Virus record (IMG/VR): IMGVR_UViG_3300038701_002625
Coordinates: 1 to 34,849 of that record
DNA from: a virus
Direction: 5' to 3' (one strand)
DNA: 34,849 nucleotides
Under the pieces are notes generated by a model. It was not told the DNA's origin and ran no database searches. It worked only from the letters and a program-made list of their open reading frames with translations. Made by a program: the position numbers and the translations under genes. Below, piece by piece: positions 13,126 to 21,361 of this stretch. Position 1 is the stretch's first letter. Every line of letters starts with the position of its first letter.

Positions 13126-13384
13126 TATGAACTGTTGTTTAGATGAAACGTTAAGGGAGTTGATGAGCGAAAACGGCGACACAGTAAGAGGTCTCGCGAG
13201 AATACTTCAGATACGAACAGGGAAAAAGGTGACGAGGGGGCGAATTTATTCATGGCTCACGGGCGGCGAGCCTCGCGCCGACAAGGTTCTTTTTGCATGT
13301 GCTAAGTATTATAGAGTTCCGCTAGTCTATCTGCTTTATGGAATATGGGAGGAGTCATATCTTAAAATGAAAGACGTGGGGTAG
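13118..13384 (+). CDS. HTH transcription regulator
   Basis: 88 residues. An XRE-like helix-turn-helix is visible in TVRGLARILQIRTGKKVTRG through RIYSWLTGG, followed by a segment like that of phage antiterminator or Cro-type regulators (ADKVLFACAKYYRVPLVYLL). The GTG at 13118 is chosen since GGGAGG (13107-13112) is 5 bp upstream; an ATG at 13127 is possible. It is the last gene before the packaging and structural operon, and a 10-bp inverted repeat follows its stop, so it may control the late operon. It is the only repressor-like gene in the window apart from the small excisionase-like protein. Confidence 0.7.
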   Translation: MNNMNCCLDETLRELMSENGDTVRGLARILQIRTGKKVTRGRIYSWLTGGEPRADKVLFACAKYYRVPLVYLLYGIWEESYLKMKDVG

Positions 13385-13397
13385 TTATACATGACAC

Positions 13398-13449
13398 TTG
13401 CTTGATTTGGCTCAGTTGATAAGCAAACATTAAATTAAGAATCAAGCAA
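13398..13449. promoter_or_regulatory. Operator-like inverted repeat before the late operon
   Basis: TTGCTTGATT (13398-13407) and its exact inverse AATCAAGCAA (13440-13449). An extra AGCAAAC (13422-13428) repeats the right arm end (13444-13450). It fills the 83-bp gap between the HTH regulator and the first structural gene, where the late promoter should be. It could also fold as a long-loop hairpin. Confidence 0.5.
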
Positions 13450-13467
13450 ACTGTTAAGGATGAACAC

Positions 13468-13968
13468 ATGACAATGAAACCACAGGGCAAACAGCCCAAA
13501 AAAGCAACAAAAGAAAAACTAGAAGCACTAAAGAGAAATCTTGTTAAAAACCAAGAAATCTACCACGACCTATTCAGGCTAGAAGATGCGATCACTCAAA
13601 AAAACGTATCATACAACGAAAAGAAACCGAAATGGGAAGACGTTCCACACCGGCATTACTACCACACTGTATCGAGTGACGGAAAAGATCTCGACAAGTC
13701 GGCACCCTCAGCAGGGCACTTTCATGAGGTGACTCTAGAGAGAAATGAAGAGGGTGAGATCTTATCCGCAAAATGTGGGCCACCTAAAGTTATGCACAAA
13801 GGAAAGCCTTATCCGTATAAAAACGATGATCACACACACGACGTCGTTTACATCGAATCAGAAATGGTTCAGAAGAGAAAAATGAACGAGGATGCTCTTC
13901 AGCTGATGTCTATTAAAACATCGCACGAGCAAGAAGTTCAAAAAGGTGTCGCAGGCGTAATTAAATAA
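13468..13968 (+). CDS. Hypothetical His-rich protein, first gene of the late operon
   Basis: 166 residues. A basic, coiled-coil-like N-terminus (TKEKLEALKRNLVKNQEIYH) is followed by three His clusters: VPHRHYYHT, AGHFHEVTL and DHTHDVVYI. Paired His residues of the HxH type suggest metal binding or a beta-rich virion domain. I do not recognise the family. It begins after AAGGATGAACAC and ends one base before the next gene's start. The place before the terminase suggests a head or packaging role. Confidence 0.6.
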   Translation: MTMKPQGKQPKKATKEKLEALKRNLVKNQEIYHDLFRLEDAITQKNVSYNEKKPKWEDVPHRHYYHTVSSDGKDLDKSAPSAGHFHEVTLERNEEGEILSAKCGPPKVMHKGKPYPYKNDDHTHDVVYIESEMVQKRKMNEDALQLMSIKTSHEQEVQKGVAGVIK

Positions 13969-14330
13969 TGGACGCTTATCAAATTCTAAAAAAATCCTTC
14001 GATGATGAAGTGGATTCGCTTTTCAAGGAGAAGCCGGCTATTCATTCGTACATTAAAAACCACGAGAGAAAAAATCTCTGTATTGAGAATATCGCCAAAG
14101 AGGTTCGACTAATAGAACTAACTAGGGCGATAAAACTAGACAGAAATAGGTTAGAATTTCTAGGCAAAACGTATGTCAAGACATTTGCAAGCATAGCCAT
14201 AGCTCACGCAGAAGAGAATTTAAAGTCAGAATCCAAGAAGATACAGGAAAGGAGAGCTCGTGACGAAGCCGCCGAGTTCGAAGAGATGTTTAATAATGAG
14301 GTAAAAATAAGCGACAGAAGCATTGGTTGA
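13968..14330 (+). CDS. Hypothetical helical protein before the terminase
   Basis: 120 residues, highly charged and almost entirely helical (MDAYQILKKSFDDEVDSLF, later KKIQERRARDEAAEFEEMF). No known domain. The start abuts the upstream gene (TAATGG), and the end overlaps the next frame by 8 bp. It could be a packaging accessory or internal protein. Confidence 0.6.
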   Translation: MDAYQILKKSFDDEVDSLFKEKPAIHSYIKNHERKNLCIENIAKEVRLIELTRAIKLDRNRLEFLGKTYVKTFASIAIAHAEENLKSESKKIQERRARDEAAEFEEMFNNEVKISDRSIG

Positions 14331-14697
14331 CGACAGGCAAAAAAAACGGAGTTTTACGGTGTCACGCAATAAAGATGGAACATTCGGCGAAGGTAATAAC
14401 TTTCAAAAAAAGAAAGATTTCACTAAGGAAATGGCCAAGCATATAACTAGTCAGGAGATGTGGTATCTCTCTAAACTCATAGCTGATATGCCGTCATCTG
14501 ACCTTGATAAGTATACCAAAGATAATAGTATAGGTCTTTCGCTTCTCGGGTCAAAAATTATCGATAAAATCAAAGCGGGCGACTCGGGCACTATAAAATG
14601 GTTTGTTGAGATGATGATAGGTAGACCTTCTCAACAGGTAATACATGAGGCTCCAGAAATAAAGAGTTTCAAGCTTTCCTATGAGCGAAGTAAGTAG
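14323..14697 (+). CDS. Terminase small subunit-like protein
   Basis: About 124 residues. FTVSRNKDGTFGEGNNF at the N-terminus and a helical body ending with KWFVEMMIGRP fit small terminase or terminase-associated DNA-binding proteins, and it lies directly before the large subunit. It would recognise the packaging site. The start is uncertain: TTG at 14323 has no ribosome site, while GTG at 14359 follows CGGAG at 7 bp and would give a protein starting at MSRNKDGTFG. The end overlaps the large terminase by 17 bp. Confidence 0.6.
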   Translation: MVDDRQKKRSFTVSRNKDGTFGEGNNFQKKKDFTKEMAKHITSQEMWYLSKLIADMPSSDLDKYTKDNSIGLSLLGSKIIDKIKAGDSGTIKWFVEMMIGRPSQQVIHEAPEIKSFKLSYERSK

Positions 14698-16066
14698 GGA
14701 AACACCCTCTTTTACGGAGTTCAATCCAAAGCATATTGATTGGCAATCGCGCTTTATTAAAGATTGTGACAAGCTGGATTACTCCCTGGGGGTTCACGAG
14801 TTCCTACTTAGTGGCTCTATAGGTTCGGCAAAATCACTAGTGCTGGCCCATTTGGGCGTAAGGCACGCTGTAGAGCACGAGAAGTCGAGATGTTTAATTG
14901 GTAGGCAGACACTACCAGACCTTAAGGACACGCTCATATTGACAATTAGAGACCACATGGACGGCGATTTTATCGAGGGTGAGGATTATGAGTTCAACGA
15001 GACCAAGCAACAATGGTCATTCTTAAATGGATCAGAGATTATCTCGAGATCATGGCATAAAAAGAAATGGACGAAATTTAGATCACTTAAAATCTCAATG
15101 GCCCTTATAGAAGAGCTCACCGAGAACGAACGTGAGCACTGGCCGTTTTACGACAGCATCAAGCAGCGCTTAGGGCGACTTCCGCATGTTAAAGAGAATG
15201 TAATGGCCTCTGCTACAAACCCTGCAGGGCCAGAGCATCCGGCTTACAAGCATTTCATGATCGATGGTAAGGGCAATCCAAAGCGCCACGTATACTACTC
15301 TATAACGACCGATAATCCCTTTTTGCCCGCGTGGTACATACAAAACCTAAAGGAAGACCTGGACCCAGACGAGGTCCAGAGAATGATCTACGGAAAATGG
15401 TTGTCCGTCTCTAAAGATCGAGTCTATTACAATTTTGACACCGACAGGAATTATCGTGACGACTATTATATTATTGATCTCAACCATCCAATAGATATTT
15501 CATTTGATTTTAATATTGGTGCCGGAAAGCCAATGTCTGCAATGGTGGGGCAGTATATATGCGATGTTTTTCATGTCGCCAAGACCTTTATTGTCCACGG
15601 TGCAAACACTCTCGATATGATGAAGGAGATTGCTGACAGCGGACTTTTTAAAAGACCTGCTAATTTTAGGGTATTTGGAGATGCCACTGGAAAACATAGA
15701 GACACTAGGTCAAATCTAAGCGATTACGATATCATAGATAGGTTTATGTCCCACTATGATTCGCCCACGGGAGGGCTTAATTACACAATGGAAGTCGCAA
15801 GATCAAATCCTCCAATAAGAAAACGCCACAACTCAGTAAACGCCAGGTTTTTAAACGGCAATGGCAAGGTACAGCTATATGTCTATAAAGGGGCCAAGGA
15901 CGCTACGAGCGGGTTTCTCGATACGAAACTGAAAAAAGGCGGCTCATACATAGAAGATGACTCATTCGAATTTCAGCACATAACTACGGCCATAGGCTAC
16001 TGGGTCATGCAGATAAAAAAGGGTCTATCGACAAAACAAAGATTTAATCAATCGAGGGCAAGGTAA
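14681..16066 (+). CDS. terL: Terminase large subunit
   Basis: 461 residues. The ATPase domain has Walker A GSIGSAKS (45-52) and Walker B KISMALIEEL (137-146) with the adjacent Glu pair. The nuclease half carries DISFDFNIG (272-280), whose Asp residues bind metal, and FGDATGKHRDT later. It pumps DNA into the procapsid through the portal and cuts concatemers. The order small terminase, TerL, portal is canonical. Whether packaging is by pac or cos cannot be told here. Confidence 0.95.
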   Translation: MSEVSRETPSFTEFNPKHIDWQSRFIKDCDKLDYSLGVHEFLLSGSIGSAKSLVLAHLGVRHAVEHEKSRCLIGRQTLPDLKDTLILTIRDHMDGDFIEGEDYEFNETKQQWSFLNGSEIISRSWHKKKWTKFRSLKISMALIEELTENEREHWPFYDSIKQRLGRLPHVKENVMASATNPAGPEHPAYKHFMIDGKGNPKRHVYYSITTDNPFLPAWYIQNLKEDLDPDEVQRMIYGKWLSVSKDRVYYNFDTDRNYRDDYYIIDLNHPIDISFDFNIGAGKPMSAMVGQYICDVFHVAKTFIVHGANTLDMMKEIADSGLFKRPANFRVFGDATGKHRDTRSNLSDYDIIDRFMSHYDSPTGGLNYTMEVARSNPPIRKRHNSVNARFLNGNGKVQLYVYKGAKDATSGFLDTKLKKGGSYIEDDSFEFQHITTAIGYWVMQIKKGLSTKQRFNQSRAR

Positions 16067-17697
16067 TGAAGTTTCACAATGAAGAAATGATTCTAGATAA
16101 ACACGTTCGAGTCGCACTCATAAAAGAGATTGAAGGCTCTGAAAATAAAGAGAGAAAGCTCGAGACGTTAAAACGCTACGAAATATTAAAAGACAGAATT
16201 AAGAAATATATCATCCAAAACCTCGAAAAAGAACTCGAGGGCAGCACCGTTGAAGAGATGAAAAGCAGGATTGCAACGGTCAATATTTACAAGAAGGTGA
16301 TTAGTAAGAAGGCGAGAATATATAAAACGGCACCCAAGAGGGTGGCTGTCGAAGGTACCGATCAAGAGAGGCTAGATAACTTTATAGATGCCATACATTT
16401 AAACGTTAAAATGAAAAAGGCGAATAAATACCTGGAATCAATGCTTAATACAGATGTCTTCGTTAGGCCCATAAAAGAAGTGAGAGAGACTACGGACAAC
16501 GGTAGTCCGAAATGGTCTTATCGAATAGACCCATTGCCTCCATATAAATACGATGTAATAGAGGATAGCAATGACCCCGAAAGAGCAATGGGGTATATCC
16601 TTAGTCATTTTTCGTCTTCGACGTCTCAGGCTCATGGCACTTATGATAATGACACGAGGTCGGAAACAGGTGCTCAGTCAAGCTTTAGGGATGGCGACGG
16701 TAAGGATCAGGTCATAGCTGATTCACCTAACGATAAGAGTTTGGAGTACGTGTGGTGGGGCGATAAATACCACATTACCTTCGACAGTAAGGGCGAAATA
16801 ATTCCAGAAAAATCGGGCGACGACCTCTTAAATCCAATCGGAAGGTTGCCTATTGTCTCACTCGCGAAAGATCGAGACGGCTCTTTCTGGGCGCTAGGGG
16901 GAGAGGATCTTGTCGAGGGCAGCATTTTAATTAATACAATACTCACGGATATTTACTACATCGCCAAAATGCACGGAACGGGGCTTTTTTACTTATTTGG
17001 CAAAGGTGTTCCTAAGAATATTAAAGTGGGGCCAAATCAAGGGATCTCACTCGAAGTGGGTGAAGATGATCCAACACCCACTATTGGTTTTGCAAATGCA
17101 AACCCTCAATTGTCAGACCATAAAGACCTTATTGAGCAGTACTTGGCCATACTTTTGTCTACTAATGATATCGAACCAGGGTCGGTCTCAGGAGAGCTTA
17201 ACGCCGCCAGTGCGGCCTCCGGGATACAGGAAATTATCATGAAGTCTGAGCCTGTTGGTAGTGTAGAGAATGACCAAGAGATATTTAAAAACGCCGAACC
17301 TGAAATAGTTAAGATTGCTCGCGATTGGCACAATCTCTACCTGCAAAAAGGTCTCTTAGTTGAGCGATTGGCCAAGCTCGGAAAGATTGATAGTGCGGAA
17401 TACTCTATTAAATTTGGAGCAATTCAACAGTTTATCAATGAAAAAGAGAAGCTCGAGGTAATTGAAAAGAGGCTCGGTCTCAAGCTTGATGACATGATTG
17501 ATGCCTTAATTTTAGACAACCCTGACCTTTCAAGGGACGAGGCTAAAAAATTATTAGAAGAAAGAGAGAGAGAGCGCGTCAAAAGTGCTGCTACCGATTT
17601 AGCAAACCAGATAAGCGAGGACGGTAAAGATGGTGGACAAGGTAACGAAGACATTGAACCTGGGGACGCACCTCAAGAAGATCAGCAGGTCGGATAG
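16066..17697 (+). CDS. Portal protein
   Basis: 543 residues, right length and position for a siphovirus portal (SPP1 gp6/HK97-like). Features are an N-terminal helical stretch, the segment YRIDPLPPYKYDVIEDSNDP, DRDGSFWALGGEDLVEGS, and a long C-terminal helical/coiled region (EEREREREVK-like, Glu/Arg rich), ending in a Gly/Asp-rich tail. The dodecamer is the DNA gate and the neck attachment site. It starts one base after TerL's stop begins (TAATG), and the C-terminus overlaps the next gene by 68 bp in another frame, a large overlap for this genome. Confidence 0.85.
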   Translation: MKFHNEEMILDKHVRVALIKEIEGSENKERKLETLKRYEILKDRIKKYIIQNLEKELEGSTVEEMKSRIATVNIYKKVISKKARIYKTAPKRVAVEGTDQERLDNFIDAIHLNVKMKKANKYLESMLNTDVFVRPIKEVRETTDNGSPKWSYRIDPLPPYKYDVIEDSNDPERAMGYILSHFSSSTSQAHGTYDNDTRSETGAQSSFRDGDGKDQVIADSPNDKSLEYVWWGDKYHITFDSKGEIIPEKSGDDLLNPIGRLPIVSLAKDRDGSFWALGGEDLVEGSILINTILTDIYYIAKMHGTGLFYLFGKGVPKNIKVGPNQGISLEVGEDDPTPTIGFANANPQLSDHKDLIEQYLAILLSTNDIEPGSVSGELNAASAASGIQEIIMKSEPVGSVENDQEIFKNAEPEIVKIARDWHNLYLQKGLLVERLAKLGKIDSAEYSIKFGAIQQFINEKEKLEVIEKRLGLKLDDMIDALILDNPDLSRDEAKKLLEERERERVKSAATDLANQISEDGKDGGQGNEDIEPGDAPQEDQQVG

Positions 17698-18103
17698 AAG
17701 GGATGCCTTAGAAGAGGTGGGTGAGTATATTATACAGTCCATCCTGGAGCATGTTGGTGATGCTAAATCTCCTGTCGAGGGGGGTATATATAAACGCTCC
17801 CTTGACGACGAATATAAAGACGAAAAAAAGAAGGTATCCAGCAACCTGACCGCAAACATGGAGGCCTCTGGCGAGATGCTGGACTCTCTAGAGTACAAGG
17901 TTGACACGTCGGGCGTAATCGAGTTCGGTTATTTTGATAAGGACCAAGCACAAAAAGCAGATAATCACAATAAGTTTAGTCCCGAGTCAAAGAAAACGAA
18001 GCTACCACCAAGGCAGCACATACCAAGAAAGAATGAAAATCTCAAGAGAGATATCATGAAAGAAATACATGACATATTGAGTTCTTATGCCAGTGAAGAT
18101 TAG
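17630..18103 (+). CDS. Neck/head-tail joining or morphogenesis protein 1
   Basis: 157 residues. ILEHVGDAKSPVEGG, ASGEMLDSLEYKVDTSG and LPPRQHIPRKNENLKRDIM match the plan of HK97-gp10-like/virion-morphogenesis proteins (sP..gg, 'aSGxMldSL', 'pPRqhip'). These sit at the head-tail interface. The start is 68 bp inside the portal gene with GAGG upstream. A second protein of the same general type follows. Confidence 0.6.
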   Translation: MVDKVTKTLNLGTHLKKISRSDRRDALEEVGEYIIQSILEHVGDAKSPVEGGIYKRSLDDEYKDEKKKVSSNLTANMEASGEMLDSLEYKVDTSGVIEFGYFDKDQAQKADNHNKFSPESKKTKLPPRQHIPRKNENLKRDIMKEIHDILSSYASED

Positions 18104-18566
18104 AAAAAGAATTACCGCGCTTACCATGTACGAGAAAGTTAAGCCGCGCTTTTTCAGAATGGTCAATCATTTCATTAAAGATAAAATACAAAGCTTTCTA
18201 GATAAGGGACTTTCGCCCGTTAATCAAAGAGATGCCAAGGTTAAAAACACCGGCGGCAAGAATCGATTTGTCGGTTACTCTGACTCTTACAAGAAGCAAA
18301 TCCTAGAGGGTGCAGAGGGTTCTCAGAAGAGAATACGCCCCATCAATCTTAAGCACACCAGAAAGCTACATAAGTCAATCAAGTCAAGAGTTACAAGAAA
18401 TAGCGTAAGGGTCTGGTTCACAGACAAAAAAGCTAAATATCATAACAATCTAGGTGCCGGAAAATCTAAAGTAATAAGAAGAATACTACCCACCGAGGGC
18501 GAGTCGTGGGCCAGGACGATTCAGACCACCATAAACAAAACCCTAGAGCGCGCATTTAAATTATAG
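18087..18566 (+). CDS. Neck/head-tail joining or morphogenesis protein 2
   Basis: 159 residues, very basic. SPVNQRDAKVKNTGGKNRF, then RPINLKHTRKLHKSIKSRV and AKYHNNLGAGKSKVIRRILP follow the same order of motifs as the upstream protein (SP.., a central K/S rich strand, HN..GA, RRilP), like HK97-gp10/virion morphogenesis. The two may be duplicated neck proteins. The start overlaps the upstream gene by 17 bp. Confidence 0.6.
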   Translation: MPVKIRKRITALTMYEKVKPRFFRMVNHFIKDKIQSFLDKGLSPVNQRDAKVKNTGGKNRFVGYSDSYKKQILEGAEGSQKRIRPINLKHTRKLHKSIKSRVTRNSVRVWFTDKKAKYHNNLGAGKSKVIRRILPTEGESWARTIQTTINKTLERAFKL

Positions 18567-18696
18567 GGCGGTATATAGAGAGTCCGCCTAGCGTTTGTCA
18601 CCAATACCTCTGAAATTTATCATTTAAATAATTAACTTGATGGCCGTGCCATTAATAATCTTTTGCATTGGGTAGTACCCAGTGAGGTTTGTAACC
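18567..18696 (+). promoter_or_regulatory. Leader before scaffold with two hairpins
   Basis: GGCGG (18567-18571) pairs with CCGCC (18584-18588) just after the neck gene stop. CATTGGG (18666-18672) pairs with CCCAGTG (18678-18684), directly before GAGG (18685-18688) of the scaffold. The gap is unusually long for this operon, so it may hold a promoter or a processing site that raises head-gene expression. No T-tract follows either stem. Confidence 0.4.
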
Positions 18697-19335
18697 ATGG
18701 AGAGAGATGTGTCTGAAGAGAATCTAGAAAATCTTGACGATAACGAGAATAAGTCGAAAAAAACTGACGTCGATCCGAATGTGGTCGAGCAATACAAAAA
18801 CGACATGTTCAAGTTTAAACGTGAAGCTAGAGATATGGCCGAAAAGAACGAGGCTTTAGCGAAAAAAATTCAAGAAATTGAAAACGCTAAGCTCGAGTCT
18901 CAAGGCGAATATAGAAAGCTTTACGAAGAGCAGCTGCAAAAAACGGAACAATACGAAAGCAAATACAAGGATGTATTAGGCAAGGTCGTAGAGGACAAAA
19001 AGGTAAGCGCTGTTCGAGAACTAGCAATGAAGCGAAATATTAGACCAGAGGCCCTAGAGGATCTCAATATGATTGATATGAGCGGCGTTATCGTGGAAAC
19101 GACTGATCAAGGAAGATATAGCGTTTTGGGTGCAGATTCATTTGTAGAGAAATTACAGTCAGCTAAACCACACTGGTTTACCGACAGTAAGGCCCCTAAT
19201 GTGAATAACGGCACAGGTGATTTTGACGGAAAAGAAAAGACATACTCCTCAAGTGAAGTTTTGGAATTACAAAAAAAAGATCCCGCGAAATACCGCGAGA
19301 TTATGACAAAGCAAAGACATTTAATTAGGAGTTAA
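18697..19335 (+). CDS. Capsid scaffold protein
   Basis: 212 residues, charged and coiled-coil rich (MFKFKREARDMAEKNEALAK), acidic N-terminus (ENLENLDDNENKSKKTDVD) and basic C-terminus (AKYREIMTKQRHLIRS). This is the profile of a phage scaffolding protein, placed just before the major capsid gene; it guides procapsid assembly and leaves or is degraded. ATG 18697 is preferred to the GTG at 18682 because GAGG is placed for it. No separate maturation protease is seen. Confidence 0.8.
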   Translation: MERDVSEENLENLDDNENKSKKTDVDPNVVEQYKNDMFKFKREARDMAEKNEALAKKIQEIENAKLESQGEYRKLYEEQLQKTEQYESKYKDVLGKVVEDKKVSAVRELAMKRNIRPEALEDLNMIDMSGVIVETTDQGRYSVLGADSFVEKLQSAKPHWFTDSKAPNVNNGTGDFDGKEKTYSSSEVLELQKKDPAKYREIMTKQRHLIRS

Positions 19336-19337
19336 AA

Positions 19338-20180
19338 ATGGTGGATCAGGTACACACGGCATCGTCTGAACTTGGGGTTATCGTTCCAGAGATGTGGAGC
19401 GCCAAGAGTTACGATGTTTTAAAAAATAGATTACTTTTCAAAGATTCAATAGATCATAGTTATGAGGGTGAGATCTCAGACCTTGGTGACAAGGTTAACA
19501 TTCACACCGTGCCAGAGTTTGACGAGGCATCTGAGCTTGCAGAGGACGCTGCTGCCGACGCTGACGCGGTAACAGTAACAAGTCAACAGTTAGTTATCAA
19601 CAAGAGAGTCGTTAAAGATTTTATCTTAACAAAAAGAGCAATGATTCAATCTATCGATAAGATGGACAAACTTAGGGATCATGCGGCTTATGCGATCATG
19701 AAGAAGATGGATAATACCATTATTTCTACAATCGTACCATCTGCCTCTTCTCCCGATCATGACATTTCTTTTGATTCAGCAACAACTCTCGCCTTGGCGG
19801 ATATCTTGGAAGCTAAAGAGCTTTTAGATGCTCAAAATGTACCTGTTGATAATCGAAAATGTAGAGCAGGATCGGCGCAGTTTAACGATGTTTTCAATAT
19901 TTCTGGATACACAAGTAAAGATTTTATTGCATCTGGATCACCCCTTTCTACAGGTATGATCGATTTCCCATTGGCCGGATTTGACTTTGACTGGTCTAAC
20001 CAACTTGGAAATGTTGCCTATTTCTTTCACCCAAGCTTTATGACTCTCGCTGTACAGGAGCAAATGGCAGTAGAGGTATTCAATTTAGGTGCAGAAGGTA
20101 AGCGTGCGTTGCGAGTGAACACAGACCTTTTATACGGGCTAGAGCAGCTCGATGACAAGCGTCTCGTAAAAGTATCTTAA
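19338..20180 (+). CDS. Major capsid protein
   Basis: 280 residues after a strong TTAGGAGTTAAA. ELGVIVPEMWSAKSYDVLKN at the N-terminus, EISDLGDKVNIHTVPEFDEA, a long helix (LVINKRVVKDFILTKRAMI), and GMIDFPLAGFDFDWSNQLGN later fit an HK97-fold coat protein of the P22/T5-like group with separate scaffold. It forms the shell; the high-quality ribosome site agrees with high expression. Confidence 0.88.
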   Translation: MVDQVHTASSELGVIVPEMWSAKSYDVLKNRLLFKDSIDHSYEGEISDLGDKVNIHTVPEFDEASELAEDAAADADAVTVTSQQLVINKRVVKDFILTKRAMIQSIDKMDKLRDHAAYAIMKKMDNTIISTIVPSASSPDHDISFDSATTLALADILEAKELLDAQNVPVDNRKCRAGSAQFNDVFNISGYTSKDFIASGSPLSTGMIDFPLAGFDFDWSNQLGNVAYFFHPSFMTLAVQEQMAVEVFNLGAEGKRALRVNTDLLYGLEQLDDKRLVKVS

Positions 20181-20194
20181 TAAGGAGTTAAATA

Positions 20195-20644
20195 ATGAGT
20201 AGATTTAAAAATGACGGCATCAGTATACAGGAATATGTATATGATTTTGCCGTAGACGGTGGCGCTACTGGAGCGATTGATCTTTCAGCCAAGGCGGGCT
20301 ATGCGCCCTTGCCTGATAATGCAATCGTTCTTGAGGTGTATGCACGAGTTATCACTGCAATAAGTGGAGATTCTTCAACATTGACGTGGGGAAATACCAC
20401 AAGTGCTGCAGGATATTCTGGATCTGCTATCGCAGAAGGAACGCTTGTTCAGGACTATGTAACCAACGGGCAGTCGGGCGATGCCTCTCTATTATGGGAT
20501 GGATCTAATGATCACTCTATCCCTTTTCTGTGTAATAGCGCTAATGATAGAGACTTCTCTGTAACAATCGGAAATAACGACTTAACGGCCGGAAAGATGG
20601 TCTTCATGGTTAAGTATCTCTATGACAGCCTAGCTGCTGAATAG
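20195..20644 (+). CDS. Capsid decoration-like protein
   Basis: 149 residues, beta-rich, after TAAGGAGTTAAAT. YDFAVDGGATGAIDLS, PDNAIVLEVYARVIT and TAGKMVFMVKYLYDS recur, in the same order, in the second half of the next protein. Position after the capsid gene and the strong ribosome site suggest a head decoration or stabilising protein. I recall this domain in marine phage structural proteins; no formal family name is certain. Confidence 0.6.
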   Translation: MSRFKNDGISIQEYVYDFAVDGGATGAIDLSAKAGYAPLPDNAIVLEVYARVITAISGDSSTLTWGNTTSAAGYSGSAIAEGTLVQDYVTNGQSGDASLLWDGSNDHSIPFLCNSANDRDFSVTIGNNDLTAGKMVFMVKYLYDSLAAE

Positions 20645-20653
20645 GGGGGAGTA

Positions 20654-21298
20654 ATGAAAATATTAACATTAGTTATATTTGCCATTGTAGGAAACTGCCT
20701 ATTTGCTGCGAACTATTCCGATCCTTATATAATCCCCGAATTAAAGAGAGACTTGGACGAAATTAAGAATATCGCTAATGGGAAGCTGTTGATAGGTGAT
20801 TCTAACGGTGTTGGCCAAGAACAAACCATCTCGGGTGACATTACGATCTCTAATGCCGGGGTATCAGCAATAGCTTCGGGCACTGTGGTCGAGTCTGACC
20901 TTGTTGTACCCACTAGTGATAGCTTAATGGCCGAAAGAACGGCGCGGGTTACTTACGATGTGTCAGTTGACGGCGGAGAAGTGGGGGCTCACGCCCTGGG
21001 CGTTTCACTACCGGCCAATTCCATCATTACAAGATCGTGGTTTTACACTGTGACACAGTTTACAGACGGCGGATCAGGGACCGTGGCGCTAAGTTGTGAA
21101 GATGCAGGCAATATTTATGCTGCTGCAGATATCACAGGCAACTCTGCGGGCGCGTTTGTAACGGGCGTTCAGGATGACGCCATTGGGAACTTTACAGGAA
21201 GTATAGCGGCCAGTTGTGAAGTAACGGCAACGGTTGCCACAGCAGAGCAAACAGCAGGGAAGCTTATTTTGTTCATTAGGTATGTAGTAGTTGAGTAA
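20654..21298 (+). CDS. Secreted-looking decoration-domain protein
   Basis: 214 residues. The N-terminus (MKILTLVIFAIVGNCLFAAN) reads as a signal peptide with cleavage near LFA-AN. Next is LLIGDSNGVGQEQTISGD, a pattern common in phage fibre and structural proteins. Then comes the same beta domain as the preceding protein (YDVSVDGGEVGAHALGVS, SIITRSWFYTVTQF, ending AGKLILFIRYVVVE). A virion-type domain behind an export signal is unexpected: it could be moved to the cell surface, for example to block superinfection, or the hydrophobic tip could serve the virion. GGGGGGAG precedes the start. Confidence 0.6.
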   Translation: MKILTLVIFAIVGNCLFAANYSDPYIIPELKRDLDEIKNIANGKLLIGDSNGVGQEQTISGDITISNAGVSAIASGTVVESDLVVPTSDSLMAERTARVTYDVSVDGGEVGAHALGVSLPANSIITRSWFYTVTQFTDGGSGTVALSCEDAGNIYAAADITGNSAGAFVTGVQDDAIGNFTGSIAASCEVTATVATAEQTAGKLILFIRYVVVE

Positions 21299-21304
21299 TT
21301 AAAC

Positions 21305-21341
21305 AGGGCCTCGATGTGAATACGTCAGGCCCTTAATTTTT
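21305..21341 (+). terminator. Intrinsic terminator after the head genes
   Basis: AGGGCCT (21305-21311) pairs with AGGCCCT (21327-21333); the inner arms GATGT/ACGTC pair too, leaving a GAAT loop. TTAATTTTTAATT follows. This is the best intrinsic terminator in the window and separates head from tail genes, likely allowing partial read-through to lower tail gene expression. Confidence 0.8.
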
Positions 21342-21361
21342 AATTGTCATGTAGGATGTGA

